From NCBI GenBank assembly GCA_029224185.1, contig CM055193.1, forward strand, positions 16,269,169-16,333,168: a stretch of 64,000 nt of DNA, given 5' to 3'. The notes under the pieces are model-generated. The model worked only from the letters and a program-made list of their open reading frames with translations. It searched no databases and was not told where the DNA came from. Below are positions 10,946-22,935 of this stretch, piece by piece. Numbering within the stretch: the stretch's first letter is position 1; the number at the start of each line of letters is the position of its first letter. Both the position numbers and the translations under genes were made by a program. The DNA comes from Karalla daura (Eukaryota > Chordata > Actinopteri > Chaetodontiformes > Leiognathidae).

Positions 10946-12239
10946 TCACAAATTGTGTTCTCAAATTTGGTTAATTGGAAAAGGTAGATCGGAAACGAGG
11001 GTGCATAATGCTGTGTAATGGTATTTAATGGTAACGTTTGTCTTGTGTTGTAAATGTTATAGGTAGAGCGTATTTCTGGTCACGAACTGCTCATTACTAA
11101 TAATACTAATAAAAATAATTACTACTAATAATTGTAAACATCTGATCATATTTTGGTGACAGTATTAAACGTGAACAAACAGCATCTTTAAAACCCTTAT
11201 AGGTGTGTTAAGGCTCATTGTATCACAGCTAATTCAGACCTGCTTCAAATGAAGAGAACGAACGAGACCAACAGGGTGCATTTGTGTCAGACCTCCACCC
11301 TTCATTATCAGGTTTCACCTCCCACAAACAACCCAAACCCAAGCTGTCATAGTACGAGGGCCTTGGGGTAAAAGTGCCAATCATAAACCATTCTGTATGT
11401 TCCTCTGCAGTGGGAAAAGCAGGAAATGTTTCTGTGTAATTACAGTACCTGGTCTGTGTGGCAGACTGGTGCTGCCTGGCGGCCATGCTGCCGTGTGCTC
11501 AGTGCTCAGCCTCCAGAACCAGAGTCCCTGCAGAGATCAGCCACATAATAGAGCTGGAGCTGAACTGGGCTCCTCCAGCGCTCCTCTCTGTCCTCCCTGA
11601 AGGCCTCACCCCCCCTTCCTCTTCCTCCAGGCGAGTTTCTCATCTCTGGCCTCTAATAGTATAAACCGATAGCTGGCCCCGCTCATAAGGGAGCCGCACT
11701 ACAGTCGAGATGGACAGCTCAATCTGGTGAAGGTGAAGTGTTCATTATTGCCTGAAGTCAGAGCAGTTAAATGACTGGAAAATACATGATACGCAGGGAA
11801 AATGAATATGAACTGTTTGATATTTTGATACAGACATTGCGATATTTGGTTTGACAAGCTGGCTAAGAGAATTAACAGAGAATTAATGGTGAATGAGTCC
11901 TGCTTCAGCTTCAGGAAACAGATGAAATAACTCTGTCAGAGTCCAGGCAGTGGTCGGAGTCAGTCTGTGCTGCTGCAGGTCTAAGTGAACAGAAAGACCG
12001 AACAGAAATGTCAAACCAAAATCCTTAAAGTTCTAATGGGTTTTTTCCATGGGTGACCTTTTCTGTCCCATCATGCACATTCATTTAATGCAGTAAAACT
12101 CTCTGCCAGTCCCATTTCATATGGCAGTTCTTTGTGTTACTCACTCAAAAAATGAAAAGCCTTTTTTGCCTCAAAATCTTGAGTTATGAAGAAAACCATC
12201 TTCAGTACAAAAGGCATATGTCCATCATCTCACCATCTT

Positions 12240-12305
12240 TGTACCCAGTGGTCTGCTGGAGCCTATCTCCAGAGCTCACTGGGCAAAGGCAGGGAAGCCA
12301 CCCTA
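12240..12305 (+). mobile_element. Fragment of the LINE-like repeat
   Basis: It contains 'gctggagcctatctccagag' then 'cactgggcaaaggcaggg', the internal block that follows the 'catccat' start in full copies of the repeat. Only about 65 bp is recognisable. Confidence 0.5.
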
Positions 12306-13785
12306 CTGGAAACTCCTAGAGTAAACTACTGGAAACACAGTTTCCCCAGATGTGGACAGAAACTCCTGCCTTAAGTAGGGACAACTTGTGTCCAGAGAGC
12401 AATTTTGAGTTTTTCCGCCATTTACTGTCTCCTTGTGTCAACTTAACTCAAGAAACTTCGTTTAGTCTCTTGAAGTTGATTTACCACAGACTCCGCCTGT
12501 GTATCTGACATCACAGAGACCTGACTGCAGCCCGGCTGCTTTGCAAATGTGTTTGCAGGGTGAAATGAGCCTGGTCCAGCGGTGACCTTTGCCTGGACTA
12601 ATCCATGCTGTGTTTCCCAAGGATTGCTTCCTGTAGGGGAAAGGGGTTAATCGTCATGCTTGGGGCAGATTTGTGACTGACTGGATTAAGTGGGGCTCAG
12701 AGTGTTGGACACTCTACTAATCTCCAGTATCCATGCCCCCAATGGCTACGAGGAAAAGGACCAACCGCTGGGCTGATTTGTTCCCCGGCTGACTGACTTA
12801 TTTCCTGATTGGCCGAGTGGAAGGCTGACTGACCCGCTGGTGATGGAGGGGTTTGACTTTCTGTCTGACAGCTGACACACAGCGTCAAACAAGATATGGA
12901 GAAAGAATGTCTCTGTCCTTGCTCAAGCCCTCAGCCAGTTTCTTTAGTTCTTTTCTGTCCCCCATGCTTCAGTGTTGATTTAACACCTTATAACAGTTCG
13001 CACCCCTTTGTCCCACTTCGCAAGTCAATGAGTAACTATGGCCACTTGGTACTTTAAGGTTCCACAGTGTTGGACTGAGCTCCTCTGTCTCAAACTTATC
13101 TATCAAGGACACAGCATTTTCACATGTAACTTGTTGGATTTGGTCAAACCGGAATTTGATTTCTTTTGCTTCTCTTGAGTTAGAATGATATGTGTCAGGG
13201 GGCGTTTTCCTGGGGGTAATAGGTACAGGATTACTTTAGCTCTTGACGTTTTGCAAATTTTATTTGTCCAGAAAACAAATCAGCGGACACGAGCTGCTGG
13301 AAAATGAATCTCGTCCAACACTACACAGCGTGTGGCTCTTCAAGGTCCTCCGCTTTTTATACCATATTATTAGAATATGCTGTTTCCTGAATATTCAGTG
13401 CTGAGTGTTCACTCGAGCTAAAAGTGACTGAGTCCTTTGAAATGATCCACTGGATGTCAGCTCTCTGTGATATCGCCATCTCTGTTGACCTTTTTGTTTG
13501 TCCACTCCACAGCGTCTGGGCGATTAGCACTCGCCCGACAACAAGGAGAGGGACTTTCTGTGTGCAGTTCGCATGTTCTCCACATGTACAAAAATGTTCA
13601 CGTTCAGCTGGTTTGGTTGCCCCGGGGTGTGTGGTGTGGAAGGCTTCTTTTCAGTCTGATTCGATCATCTCCACTCTGTGAATTGTAATTTTAACCAGCT
13701 GGAATGTAAAAAGTAGAGGAATCTCTGATAACACAAAAAAGACGGATTATTACCTGGGGGCCGCAGATACCCTGTTGTCTGCTTT

Positions 13786-13795
13786 TGTGTGTGTG

Positions 13796-13859
<64 letters not shown>

Positions 13860-13868
13860 TGTGTGTTT
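13786..13868 (+). repeat. (GT)n microsatellite
   Basis: About 80 bp of GT units with one TT and one CT interruption. Frames through it read Val-Cys repeats and are not genes. Confidence 0.95.
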
Positions 13869-14071
13869 ACCGGCTATGGAGTTGGTTTGTGTAACTGTCA
13901 GTTTTCATTTCCAGCAGCTCGGCAATCTCTCCTCACAGAACAGAGAAGCCCAAGTTACACAATGACATGACCTCACTCTCTGTATGGATTATATATATTA
14001 CTGTATATTGTCTGGTCTGCGAAAGTTCAGTTTCCATGGTGATAATTCAGAATAGTAGTTGATCCAGGTAG

Positions 14072-14270
14072 ACACACACACACACACACACCAAATGTAC
14101 ACACACGCACATGTGCATGCACACACACATGCCCGTATACTATATATACAGGCACTTGCCAGGTTGCTGGTGGATTTAACAGATGGGTGATAAAGGTCGT
14201 GAGTCTGACCTCTTTAAACACACACACTCACACACATACACACTCACACACACACACACACACACATACA
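14072..14270 (+). repeat. Cluster of (CA)n arrays
   Basis: CA runs at 14072-14091, 14100-14129 and 14218-14270, separated by about 90 bp of ordinary sequence. The middle run is interrupted by TG and GC steps. Confidence 0.9.
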
Positions 14271-14570
14271 GTTTAGAGAACTAGGCTTGTAATTGAGGGA
14301 GGGGGGGTCTGGTTTTGCTCGCCCATGGTTTAACTGCCCTCGAACAATACACAGAGCCCTGCTGCAGTATATGATGTATTCACACAGACTGTTTGCAGCA
14401 TGGGCCAACGTGGAACCTATGGAACATTCTTTTTTTTATCAGAAATGCCTCTAATATTATTTTACAAACCTATGTTTGGTGGGGGAATAGTGCAGTCTGT
14501 ACAGACCTGACTCAGCTGGCTGCGTTGATGATGCCTGATCATTATGCATGTGTCGTCATGCCATGTATAT

Positions 14571-14571
<1 letters not shown>

Positions 14572-14605
<34 letters not shown>
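14572..14605 (+). repeat. (GT)n microsatellite
   Basis: Seventeen uninterrupted GT units. Confidence 0.95.
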
Positions 14606-14607
<2 letters not shown>

Positions 14608-16502
14608 CACTCCTAAGCGGCAGACAGTCCAACACTATGTTAATAGTCACTCTGTTTCAGAGTGCAACTTAACACCTCCGCAGGCATCGTCTGTCAGCCA
14701 GACGGGGAAACAGACCTTTAAGCACACCTGAGACATGAGCACTCTTCCTCAAACTCTCGTTTTGCAGCTCACCAATTGATATGTTGTCAGTGAGAAGTTT
14801 CCAGAGACCATAGTTACATGCCAAAGTTGTTTTTGTTCTTCATTCAATGCAGTTTACAATATTGTGACATACAGAAAAGAAGAACCTAAACCAGGGATTT
14901 TTATCGTGTTGCTTTATAAACCACAATTCACATTCGCTCTATCACTTTTTAAGCCCACGGGGATCATTTTCACAATATTAAACACACATTTTTATCCGCC
15001 TTGGCAGCTTCCAAATACTATGCTATTGTTGGCATTGTTTTCTGTTGTCCGTGTTCCAGATTCACTCAGCTTTGGGACATTTGCCCAAGCAAATCGGAGG
15101 CTTTGCGTACATTTGGCTCCGGTTATTAGCGATCACCATCCCACGAGCTGTGTCTGCTGTGCTATTTCTCATCAGCCCCCAACATGCTGAACAGTTGTGT
15201 CTTGTAGCTGGGAGATTATTTGCTCTGCACGCCGATTCTCTCGCTGATCTCTCAGCTAATCAGCCGCTGGAGTGGACTGCATCCAGCGGCAACACCTGGG
15301 AGGGGTCTCCGTGCGGCTGGACGGAGGAAACCACGAGATGACACTTTTAACCTGCAGTTCACTCGCGGGGCAGCCAGCACCTCTCCAAATGAGCTCTGTG
15401 GAGAGATGGCATGAACACAGCCTGCAGCTACAGAACACGCACGCAGCCAGGAGGCCTGAGTATCCACATGCATGTTAAAAACACTTTCCCCGTCATAGAG
15501 CCACGGGCTGTGAGATGGATTCCTGCACTCTCTGATGTGATATTCACGCATGTGCTCGCAGACGTCAGGTTCGCACCGTGATGTGAAAGACAAAATATTC
15601 AGAAATCCTAATCATGCGCAAATATTAACACCTCTTGGCTACACTTCGTAACACGTCCTCTTTGCATACCAATAGTGCGACATTCCACCAATGCTGGGAT
15701 CCGGTGACAAACGCCTTCATCTTCTGTCTCATCCGTCTATTATCTTGCCTTCTAAACGGTGATGGGGGAGTCTGCCGGCGCCTGTACATAGGGTAAGGAG
15801 GACAGGAAACGCATTCTTATTTTGATCGATGGAAAAGATACATTCACGCATGCTTGAGCGAGGGACGCAGGATGGCTAGAACAACGTCTCGGCGGCTGAC
15901 AGTGGAACGTGTCGGTTTAGATGGTGAGCTGGAAAGCGCTCCTCCTGACGCACTCCTTGACCTGTAAAATTAGATTTTGGTGATATATGGTTTCACGCTA
16001 ATCAGCAGAAAGGAGAGGGGAAGGACGCAGATGTATTTCTATCTCCATGTCCTCATGTCTGGGATGTCGTTATTGTTGATCGTGTGCATCTTAATATAAC
16101 ATGCGGATTATTCTCCAAAGAGTTTCCAAAAAATTGTCGCTGTCAACGAAATAAATCACCCTACGCACATGGGCAAAGCACTGTACTACTAACTGTAATT
16201 AAACATGAACACGACTTAATACCATCCAAGGTCTTTGACCTGCATAGACCTGTACTGACCTGTATTTGACCTGTTAAATGGAGTCACAGGATGAATTTGT
16301 GTGGTTAGTGTAGTCACTTTCTTAAGTGTGGCACAGCTTGTTATCCATGTTGGAGAAAGTGGGAGCATGAGTCATGCTCAGACTTCTCCTCAGGTTTGGT
16401 ATCACTAGGTTGAGCAACCAGCCGTCGGTGGGAACCATCACTGAGCAGATGTGTGATTCATACTGCCAGCAGTAGAAATCACGGTGGATGTGTCATCTCT
16501 CC

Positions 16503-16503
<1 letters not shown>

Positions 16504-16544
<41 letters not shown>

Positions 16545-16590
16545 GGCTCGGTGTTTGCACTTGTACATTGTCAGGATGCCTCTGTCTCGG

Positions 16591-16627
<37 letters not shown>
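16504..16627 (+). repeat. Twin (CA)n arrays
   Basis: Two CA arrays of about 38 and 36 bp (16504-16541 and 16592-16627) in the same orientation with a 50-bp unique spacer. Frames reading Thr-His repeats across them are artefacts. Confidence 0.95.
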
Positions 16628-16629
<2 letters not shown>

Positions 16630-16680
16630 GTGCTTATCTAATATCAAGAAAGGTCAGTATCTGTCCCTGTAGTAGTGATG

Positions 16681-16699
16681 CTCCCTCTCTCCCTCTCTC

Positions 16700-16731
<32 letters not shown>

Positions 16732-16995
16732 TCCATCCCTCTTTACATTCTGTCACTCTAGCAGTCTCCCTCGCTCTATTTCTGTCATCTCTTTGTCTCT
16801 CACTCTGTTTTTCTCACACTCTTGCCCTCTATTAGTCTCTCTTTCTGCCAGTTTCCCCTTCGCTCTTTCTCTGTGTCTGTTTGACAGTTTGACTCTGTCT
16901 GTCTGTCTGTCTCTGTCTTCCAACCTTTCTTTCTCTTCCCTTGTTCTCTCTCCCTATCCTTCTCTCTCTCTGTCCCTCAACCCCCTCCCCAGTTT
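16681..16995 (+). repeat. Pyrimidine-rich tract with (CT)n core
   Basis: It opens with (CT)n at 16681-16731 and continues as C/T-rich sequence with TCTG repeats to 16992. Ser/Leu-rich open frames on the plus strand arise from this composition. Confidence 0.8.
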
Positions 16996-17078
16996 CAGGA
17001 TTAGACACAATGGGTCGTGACATTTATGGATCTACTTTCCTCCTGGTCATTTTTTTCTTGGCTACTCAGCACACTGAC

Positions 17079-17112
17079 CACACACACACACACACACACA
17101 TACACACACACA
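17079..17112 (+). repeat. (CA)n microsatellite
   Basis: CA units with one TA step and one TC step near the 3' end. Confidence 0.9.
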
Positions 17113-18289
17113 TCCACACGGTGCTGGGATGTACAGATTCTGAATATTCTAAACTACAAGAAGAGATGGATTGCTTGTGCTGTGTGTGTGTGTGTGTTTC
17201 TCAGGGTGTGTAGCTGTAGTGGTGCCTGGCTGTCTGTGGCTGTATCTCTGCCAGCACTTCCGTGTTGTCTGGACAGATACAATGTTCTGTGGCTTTCGAG
17301 TCAAGATTGAATTTCTTGCTCTCAATTTTTTTTTCAGCCCTGAATCATATGTTGCTGTTTGAACCTGCTAACGCTTGAACCTGGTTCTTAAAATCAATTC
17401 CAGAGACTTTAAGTCGGATTGTGTTCGGCAAAATCAGGTTTAATCAGATTCCCGTTCTCACCTCAGTGAATGAGCTCACCTACCTCCCTCGCCTGTTCAC
17501 TCAGTGTTTGATTCTAGGCAGTAGCTCAGACTCTAGTTTGTCTGAAGTTTTATTATCTGTAGTGTGTTTGTCCGTCTCCATCCAGGATGGCTGACTTCAT
17601 GCAGTTCTGGTTCCCCTCAGTGGTTGAATCCCTCTTGAGTCTTTACCTCCCCACAGGTATTCTGTGTGATCAAACTCTAGTGGAGCAATTTTAGCCGTTC
17701 GTCATCATTTTTCTCGCTGCACTGGGTAAAAAGACTACTCTCTCCTCACTCTAAAGCTTGGTAGGTGATCTCTGGGTAATGCAGTGATTAGGCTCGGCTG
17801 TTAGCAGAGACGCAGGTGAAAATCAAAAGAGGACTGAGAAAATGGATGACCATTTTCAGAGCTGAGCTGAACCCACAGGCTCAGCTGTAAAAAGAAAGTG
17901 CTCTGAAAAGACGCCACCTGGACTTCTACTTGGGGAGACTCAACTATTGATCTCTGAATCTGTTAATGTGTGTTTGTGTTTGCGGGCCGACAGTCAGTCA
18001 GCAGCAGGTGGCAGAACTAACACGATATCGGGTCTGTGTTAAAACCACTAGAGGCAGAAATCCAAAAGCCCAAAACACAACATAGAACAGTGTAACAGGA
18101 AGTGGAGCTGAGAGAGTGGAACCATCACTGCTTATTAAACTCCGTCTGTCACATAGTTCTGCCCCTGAAGCTCTTCCTCTGTGCATCTCTGTTCAATGAA
18201 GGTCAGTGGCTGCCTATTGATTATGGCCGTCTCCTCTATGCTGCACACCACGCGGTGCATTTATAACCTGACAGACAGACAGACAGGAC

Positions 18290-18321
18290 CACACACATAC
18301 ACACACACACACACACACACA
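18290..18321 (+). repeat. (CA)n microsatellite
   Basis: CA run preceded by four GACA units at 18270-18286, making a compound array. Confidence 0.9.
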
Positions 18322-18888
18322 GTCTTTAAAGCTGTCTCTCTGCCTGCCTTAACAGCCTTGCAGGGCTCACAGGCATTCTGCAAAACCTGGAATATTAGCG
18401 GCTGAATACCTCTTGTGAAAAACACATGGAGAATGAGAGAGGACGGAGCGTTCAGAGGGTTTTCTCAGGCACACACTGTATGTCTGTAATCATCCTGAGA
18501 TTATTTTATAAATCACTTACAGCCATAAAATAGAAACATCAGACTTCTCGGGGTGAGAGAAATCTGGATAAATGTACAAAATGAGCCTCCAACTAAAGAA
18601 AATGACACGCATCCAATACATGCAGTGTGGAGGGGAATGTCCGTTATACAGAAGCAATGGGAAACATCCTGGATAATGATGCTCTTTTTTTCTCCTAAAC
18701 ATGTGACCATTTTGCCTTCACACTTGCTTTGCCATCCATCTCTCCATCAGCACACGCTCTCTGTCGAATCACCCACAGTCTCCATGCCGCTGTCTTCATG
18801 CCAGAGATGTTGCTGCAGTGTATTAGCAGCATGTGTATGTGTTTCACTGGTGATAACCCCCCACCCACCCCCCACCCTCTCCTTTCAC

Positions 18889-18915
18889 AGACACACACAC
18901 ACACACACACACACA
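18889..18915 (+). repeat. (CA)n microsatellite
   Basis: Thirteen CA units following a C-rich stretch (18857-18877). Confidence 0.9.
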
Positions 18916-19261
18916 AAGAAACACACCTCCTCCTCATGGCCAGTTTTCTCAGCAATCAATATTCTGCAGTGGAGCGCCTCGGCCTGTGCCCTGTTAATCC
19001 TTGCAGCCTGTGTGTAAGTGTGTGTGCAAGGAGGAGTGTGTGTGTTAGTGTGTGTGCGTGCTGCCTGCCTCTTATCAATATCTTCACCTCCCTCCCTCCC
19101 TCTCTCTCTCTCCCCGTTCAGAAATGATCCTCTCCTCTTCCCTCCAGCCCTCATCGATCTCTGTGAGAGATGGATGCAATCAGAAATAAGACGTTGTTGT
19201 CGGGCTGAGCGCCGAGCCGCTGTCATGCCGGCTGACTGGCACTTAGTGCCTTAAATTTTTC

Positions 19262-19510
19262 CTGCCGTGTTGCGCGGCGCAGGTCAGACTGATGTGCGAC
19301 CGTGTGCGGTCCTGCGCGGCGTTGCACCCTGTCGCCATTGTGCGGCATGCCCTTGGCCGGCTCGCGGCAGGACGCAGCGGCTGCGTCGCAGCAGATGCTC
19401 AGGCAGCGACGATCTCCCCCGCTCCCGATGCAGAGCAGTCACTGGGAAGCAGTGACTTTATTAGACTGCACCGGGGAGGCTGTCTGCACCCCGGATGCAT
19501 GCTCTCTTTG
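19262..19510. promoter_or_regulatory. CpG-rich patch, function unknown
   Basis: A sharp rise in CpG density compared with the flanks ('gcgcggcg', 'tgcgcggcgttgc', 'gctgcgtcgcagcag'). No TATA box, splice donor or good start codon context stands out, so it could be an intragenic CpG island, an enhancer or a silent promoter. An open frame of about 90 codons crosses it but ends in low-complexity sequence. Confidence 0.4.
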
Positions 19511-20687
19511 TGTGTGTCTCCGTTTCCTCCTACAGTTTATAGATCTGCAGCTGTGCTTCAATGAACACTTAGGTGTGTGTGAAAGGGAAGGGTAAGGGTA
19601 AGGAGCGTCGGTTTTGTCCAGGGCTGATGGTCATACAGATGTTTAAAATATCAGTTTGGCCAATGCTGGTGCCTATTGTATGTTGTGCTATTTGCTTTTG
19701 AAAAAGAAACCAAGGAATTTTCATTATGCAAAATATCTGAACCGTTAAAAGTGCAACCCTCGTTTGAGTCAGCCCTTTAAACAGTAGCCTCTTACATAGA
19801 ATACATATTCCATGGTGAAATACGTACAAAACCGTAAGTTTCACTTAGTTGATTTTAACAACTTGAACATGAGCCCCCTTGTTTCTCTGCAGAGTTGCAG
19901 ACAATCAAAAAAAAGGAACAGACTTCTCCTTCAAGTAAGCACAATGAATGTCATTATCATTTCTGATGCCAGTCAATGTGGAGAATACTGGCTGATATTG
20001 ACGTTCAGCTGATCCATCATTGCATCACGAGTTTCGTCCAGAAGCAGCTACAGTATCCATGTAGGACGTGGTGATGGGTAAACTATTAAAATGTCAAAAT
20101 GAAACCATCGGAAATGTTGCCCCAAGGCACCTCTGCTTATTTATATGCAACTTTGCCCACAAGAGCCGTAATAAACAGAAAGACAAGGACTGAATAACAA
20201 GATAGAAACGGAGTGACAGAATCTGTTAAGCTTGATGAATTTGTATCACTTCACAGCACGTCATCAAACCTCGCTTGTTTAAATGCTCCCTGTAAATATC
20301 GCGGAGGAGGACGAGTTGGCTGGAGTTTTTATTCCACATTTGTGTTTCCTGTCTCTCTTTTCTCGTATGATTTTATAACTCCCCTGTTTTCTGATGTTTC
20401 ATATTCTGAACCAGAAATGCTTAATTGATCCCACAGGGGATATGGGCTTGTTTTTCTTTCCATCATAGGAGCTATAGTAAAGACATTTTGGAAAATGCAT
20501 CATATTTATACCTCTCATGTCTTTGCTTCACAAAACGAGGCAATAACCGTGCAGAAGCACAGTTTAACAACAGCGTTTTGCCATTCGTCACAGGGTTGAC
20601 GAGCCAGATTATTTCTTGGCTTGGAGCATTAACTTCCTGGAGTCTCAACAGTTTCCCCGCTCAGAGCCAAGACAATCTGGCACTTAT

Positions 20688-20688
<1 letters not shown>

Positions 20689-20723
<35 letters not shown>
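20689..20723 (+). repeat. Poly-C tract (35 bp)
   Basis: Thirty-five consecutive C residues. Homopolymer C of this length is unusual, is prone to i-motif or G-quadruplex formation on the complementary strand, and its exact length may be a sequencing approximation. Confidence 0.9.
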
Positions 20724-20724
<1 letters not shown>

Positions 20725-21733
20725 TAAAATGAGGAGTGGTTGTTTTTACATGAGCGACAAAGCAAGATATGAGTCGTGGTAATGGTGCAAATGTGTGGAT
20801 TTTGTTACCTTTGGGCTGGGCTAACAGGTTGTGGGTGGTAGCCTCACATTATACGACCACAGACTTCTGTCTTCTTGTGTTGACTCTAAAATGACCACAT
20901 TGGTTGGTGGTGATGAGGATGTACACACTGGTGAAAACGTGAATTGACTGGAGCTACATATCTTCATGTTTAATGAGTGAACCGGTCATTGAGGGGCTTT
21001 GTGTAAAAATCGCTGTATTTATGTTTGCTTTTACTTCTCCTGTTTGTCTCATCTAATTTGCCGAATACATCTTTGTTTTCCTGTTTTTTTGTATTATCCT
21101 GATCCAGCTGTGGACGTAATGACTGATGTGCTTCATTTTAAGGCCAGTGAAATTCCTCAAGGTCTAATATCTCATGATTTATTTGTGCCATACCTTGTGA
21201 TTAGTAGTTGGTGTCGAGAGTTACTTTGAAAACATGTTCCTCTCGCAATTGCAAAATGTATTCTCTAAAATATCATTCAATAATGATTACTCAATTTTAG
21301 AGTTTGGATAACCCCCCAACTACTTCCACTATTGCAAACCATTATGTATTTATGAAGTCATTCATATTTTGTGTTCTATATATGCAATTCCATTGCATTT
21401 CTCCTGTGTCTATTTCTGTATGTAACCACTAGTTACAAAGAGCTGATGAGCATGCAACATTTATCTTATTACCAATTCCCAGTTGCCGTGTTTTGTGCTG
21501 CAGACAAAGGCTTCGTTTCAAACAAAACTGGAGTACAGAGGAGGAGCGGGGCCTCTGGTCCACACATAAAAACAAAACACTTAAAATGGTTCCACACGTA
21601 CGCACTCACACCATGAATGTATCATGAGGTGTGGCAGAGCGACACAGCCTGGAGCCCATTTGCTCGACAGGCCAATCGCAATGCCTCAGAGCCAAGCAGA
21701 GCACTCTGGACACAGAGGCAGAGTCCTCCTGGT

Positions 21734-21756
21734 GGTGATGATGATGATGATGATGG
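21734..21756 (+). repeat. (TGA)n microsatellite
   Basis: GATGATGAT-type triplets flanked by GGT triplets. Confidence 0.85.
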
Positions 21757-21921
21757 TGGTGAAAAATCTCTGTGACTGTGTTGATGTCAGTGACCAGAAG
21801 TCACTGTCTTGTTTCTTTTTTTATCATATGTTCAAGCAAGTGGAATTCCATTGATTCAACATCATTATAATGGACATCCAACCTTGATCAGTTTCCATGG
21901 AGACCAACAAACATGATTGCA

Positions 21922-22320
21922 GGGAGAGAGAGAAAGAGAGCGAGAGAGAGAGAGAGAGAGAGGGAGCAGTTCTCACTTCTGATGGGTGTAGAATAAAAAC
22001 CATCTGAGAGTGCTGCAGCAGGAGAGCTGGCAGGGTGGAGCTGGGAGAGGGAGTAGGTGGGGGAGGAGTTGAGAGTGGAGGGGGAGTCGGGGGAGGAGGA
22101 GGAGGGCAGAGAATTTGTGGTGAGGGGGGAGGATGAGGTGGCAGGAGGGAGGCGAGGGCAGCAGTAGATGGAGATGGAGCTGCCAGGCTGAAGGGATGGG
22201 GCGGGGAGGCAGAGGGGGGAAGGGAGGATGGAGTGAAGGGGAGGCGGGATGGTGCAGGAGAGTGACTGATGGGTGGGGGGAGGTAGAGAGGTGGATGGAT
22301 GCCAGCCATGGGGAGGCTTC
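21922..22320 (+). repeat. Purine-rich tract with (GA)n core
   Basis: (GA)n at 21922-21965, then about 300 bp of G/A-rich plus strand including many GGAGG and GGGGA blocks. Long minus-strand Pro/Ser/Leu frames (21824-22440) are reading the complementary pyrimidine strand and are rejected as genes. Confidence 0.8.
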
Positions 22321-22383
22321 AGGGTCCATCTCTGCACCACCACCACCGCTGCTAAAACAAAGAGAACAAAGAAGCCGAATGAA

Positions 22384-22401
22384 CCCCCCCCCCCCCCCCC
22401 C
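22384..22401 (+). repeat. Poly-C tract (18 bp)
   Basis: Eighteen consecutive C residues. Nearby at 22418-22434 is a G-rich run ('ggaggggggtgggggggtg'), so the two could pair as a hairpin. Confidence 0.9.
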
Positions 22402-22794
22402 AACTCCTCCATGTGAGGAGGGGGGTGGGGGGGTGTCCACCTTAATTGATTTTCTTAATGATATTCACTTTACTCTGCACTGCTGTGGAACCACTGCCAT
22501 CAGGTCCAGGGTTTGTATGCCGCAGTGTAACGACAGCATGTCATGAAGAGCATTGAGACACTTCTGCAGTCTGAAGAAGGAAACGAGGAAATTGGTTCGG
22601 TAATTGTTTGCTTTGAAAAAGCGGAGACAGTCCAGGGGCCCCTGGAAACAGCTAAAAGCTCAGATGTGGACCATGCAACATGCTGAGGTCACTGCATTCA
22701 TATTAGTCATACTAGTCATACTAGTTTAGTTTCATGCGTATTCCATAGCTTATTGATCAAAGAGCGAGTACAAAACCCTTGTGCTCTTTGAGAG

Positions 22795-22935
22795 TAGATT
22801 TGGACAGGGTTCCCATGTGTCTTGGGAAACCCGTAACATTGGTTAGCAATTTTCCAGTCATAGAAAGCTCATAGAAAATGAGAGCAAAAAGTACAATGCT
22901 CTGGAAAAACTCGAGTTTTGCTGGAAAAATCCTCC
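22795..22935 (+). repeat. Copy of a 'gggttcccatg...ctggaaaa' dispersed repeat
   Basis: It starts with 'acagggttcccatgtg', followed by 'ttttccagtcatagaaag' and 'gctctggaaaaactcgag'. The same order (gctcccacg, 'ttttccagtcattgcac', 'tcctggaaaac') recurs at 59.5 kb, which supports a shared ancestral repeat. Confidence 0.45.

Larger units (their letters stand above)
5480..13785. other. Non-coding stretch, apparent intron 1 (part)
   Basis: I find no supportable exon. Besides the repeats listed separately (6.8, 7.9, 9.3, 10.9 and 12.2 kb), it holds a CRE palindrome at 8621 and a GC-richer patch at 11446-11668 with an open frame discussed under findings. The frame at 8617-9057 (146 codons) has no splice or codon-bias support. 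The region at 7290-7560 is GC-richer but shows no exon signal that I can defend. Confidence 0.55.
13870..19260. other. Non-coding stretch, apparent intron 1 (part)
   Basis: It holds microsatellites and a pyrimidine tract, listed separately. The segment 14980-15330 is slightly GC-richer and free of obvious repeats, so it could be a conserved non-coding element, but nothing shows this directly. A short signal-peptide-like frame at 17011 is treated under findings. Confidence 0.55.

Noticed and set aside
16504..16627. Regular repeat-spacer-repeat pattern suggesting a CRISPR-like array
   Set aside because: Only two simple CA microsatellites in a eukaryotic context.
20425..20727. Frame ending in a poly-Pro run
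   Set aside because: The proline run is the poly-C homopolymer; nothing else supports coding.
21824..22440. Three overlapping long Pro/Ser/Leu frames on the minus strand
   Set aside because: All three frames are open over the same purine-rich tract, which shows that composition rather than selection removes stop codons.
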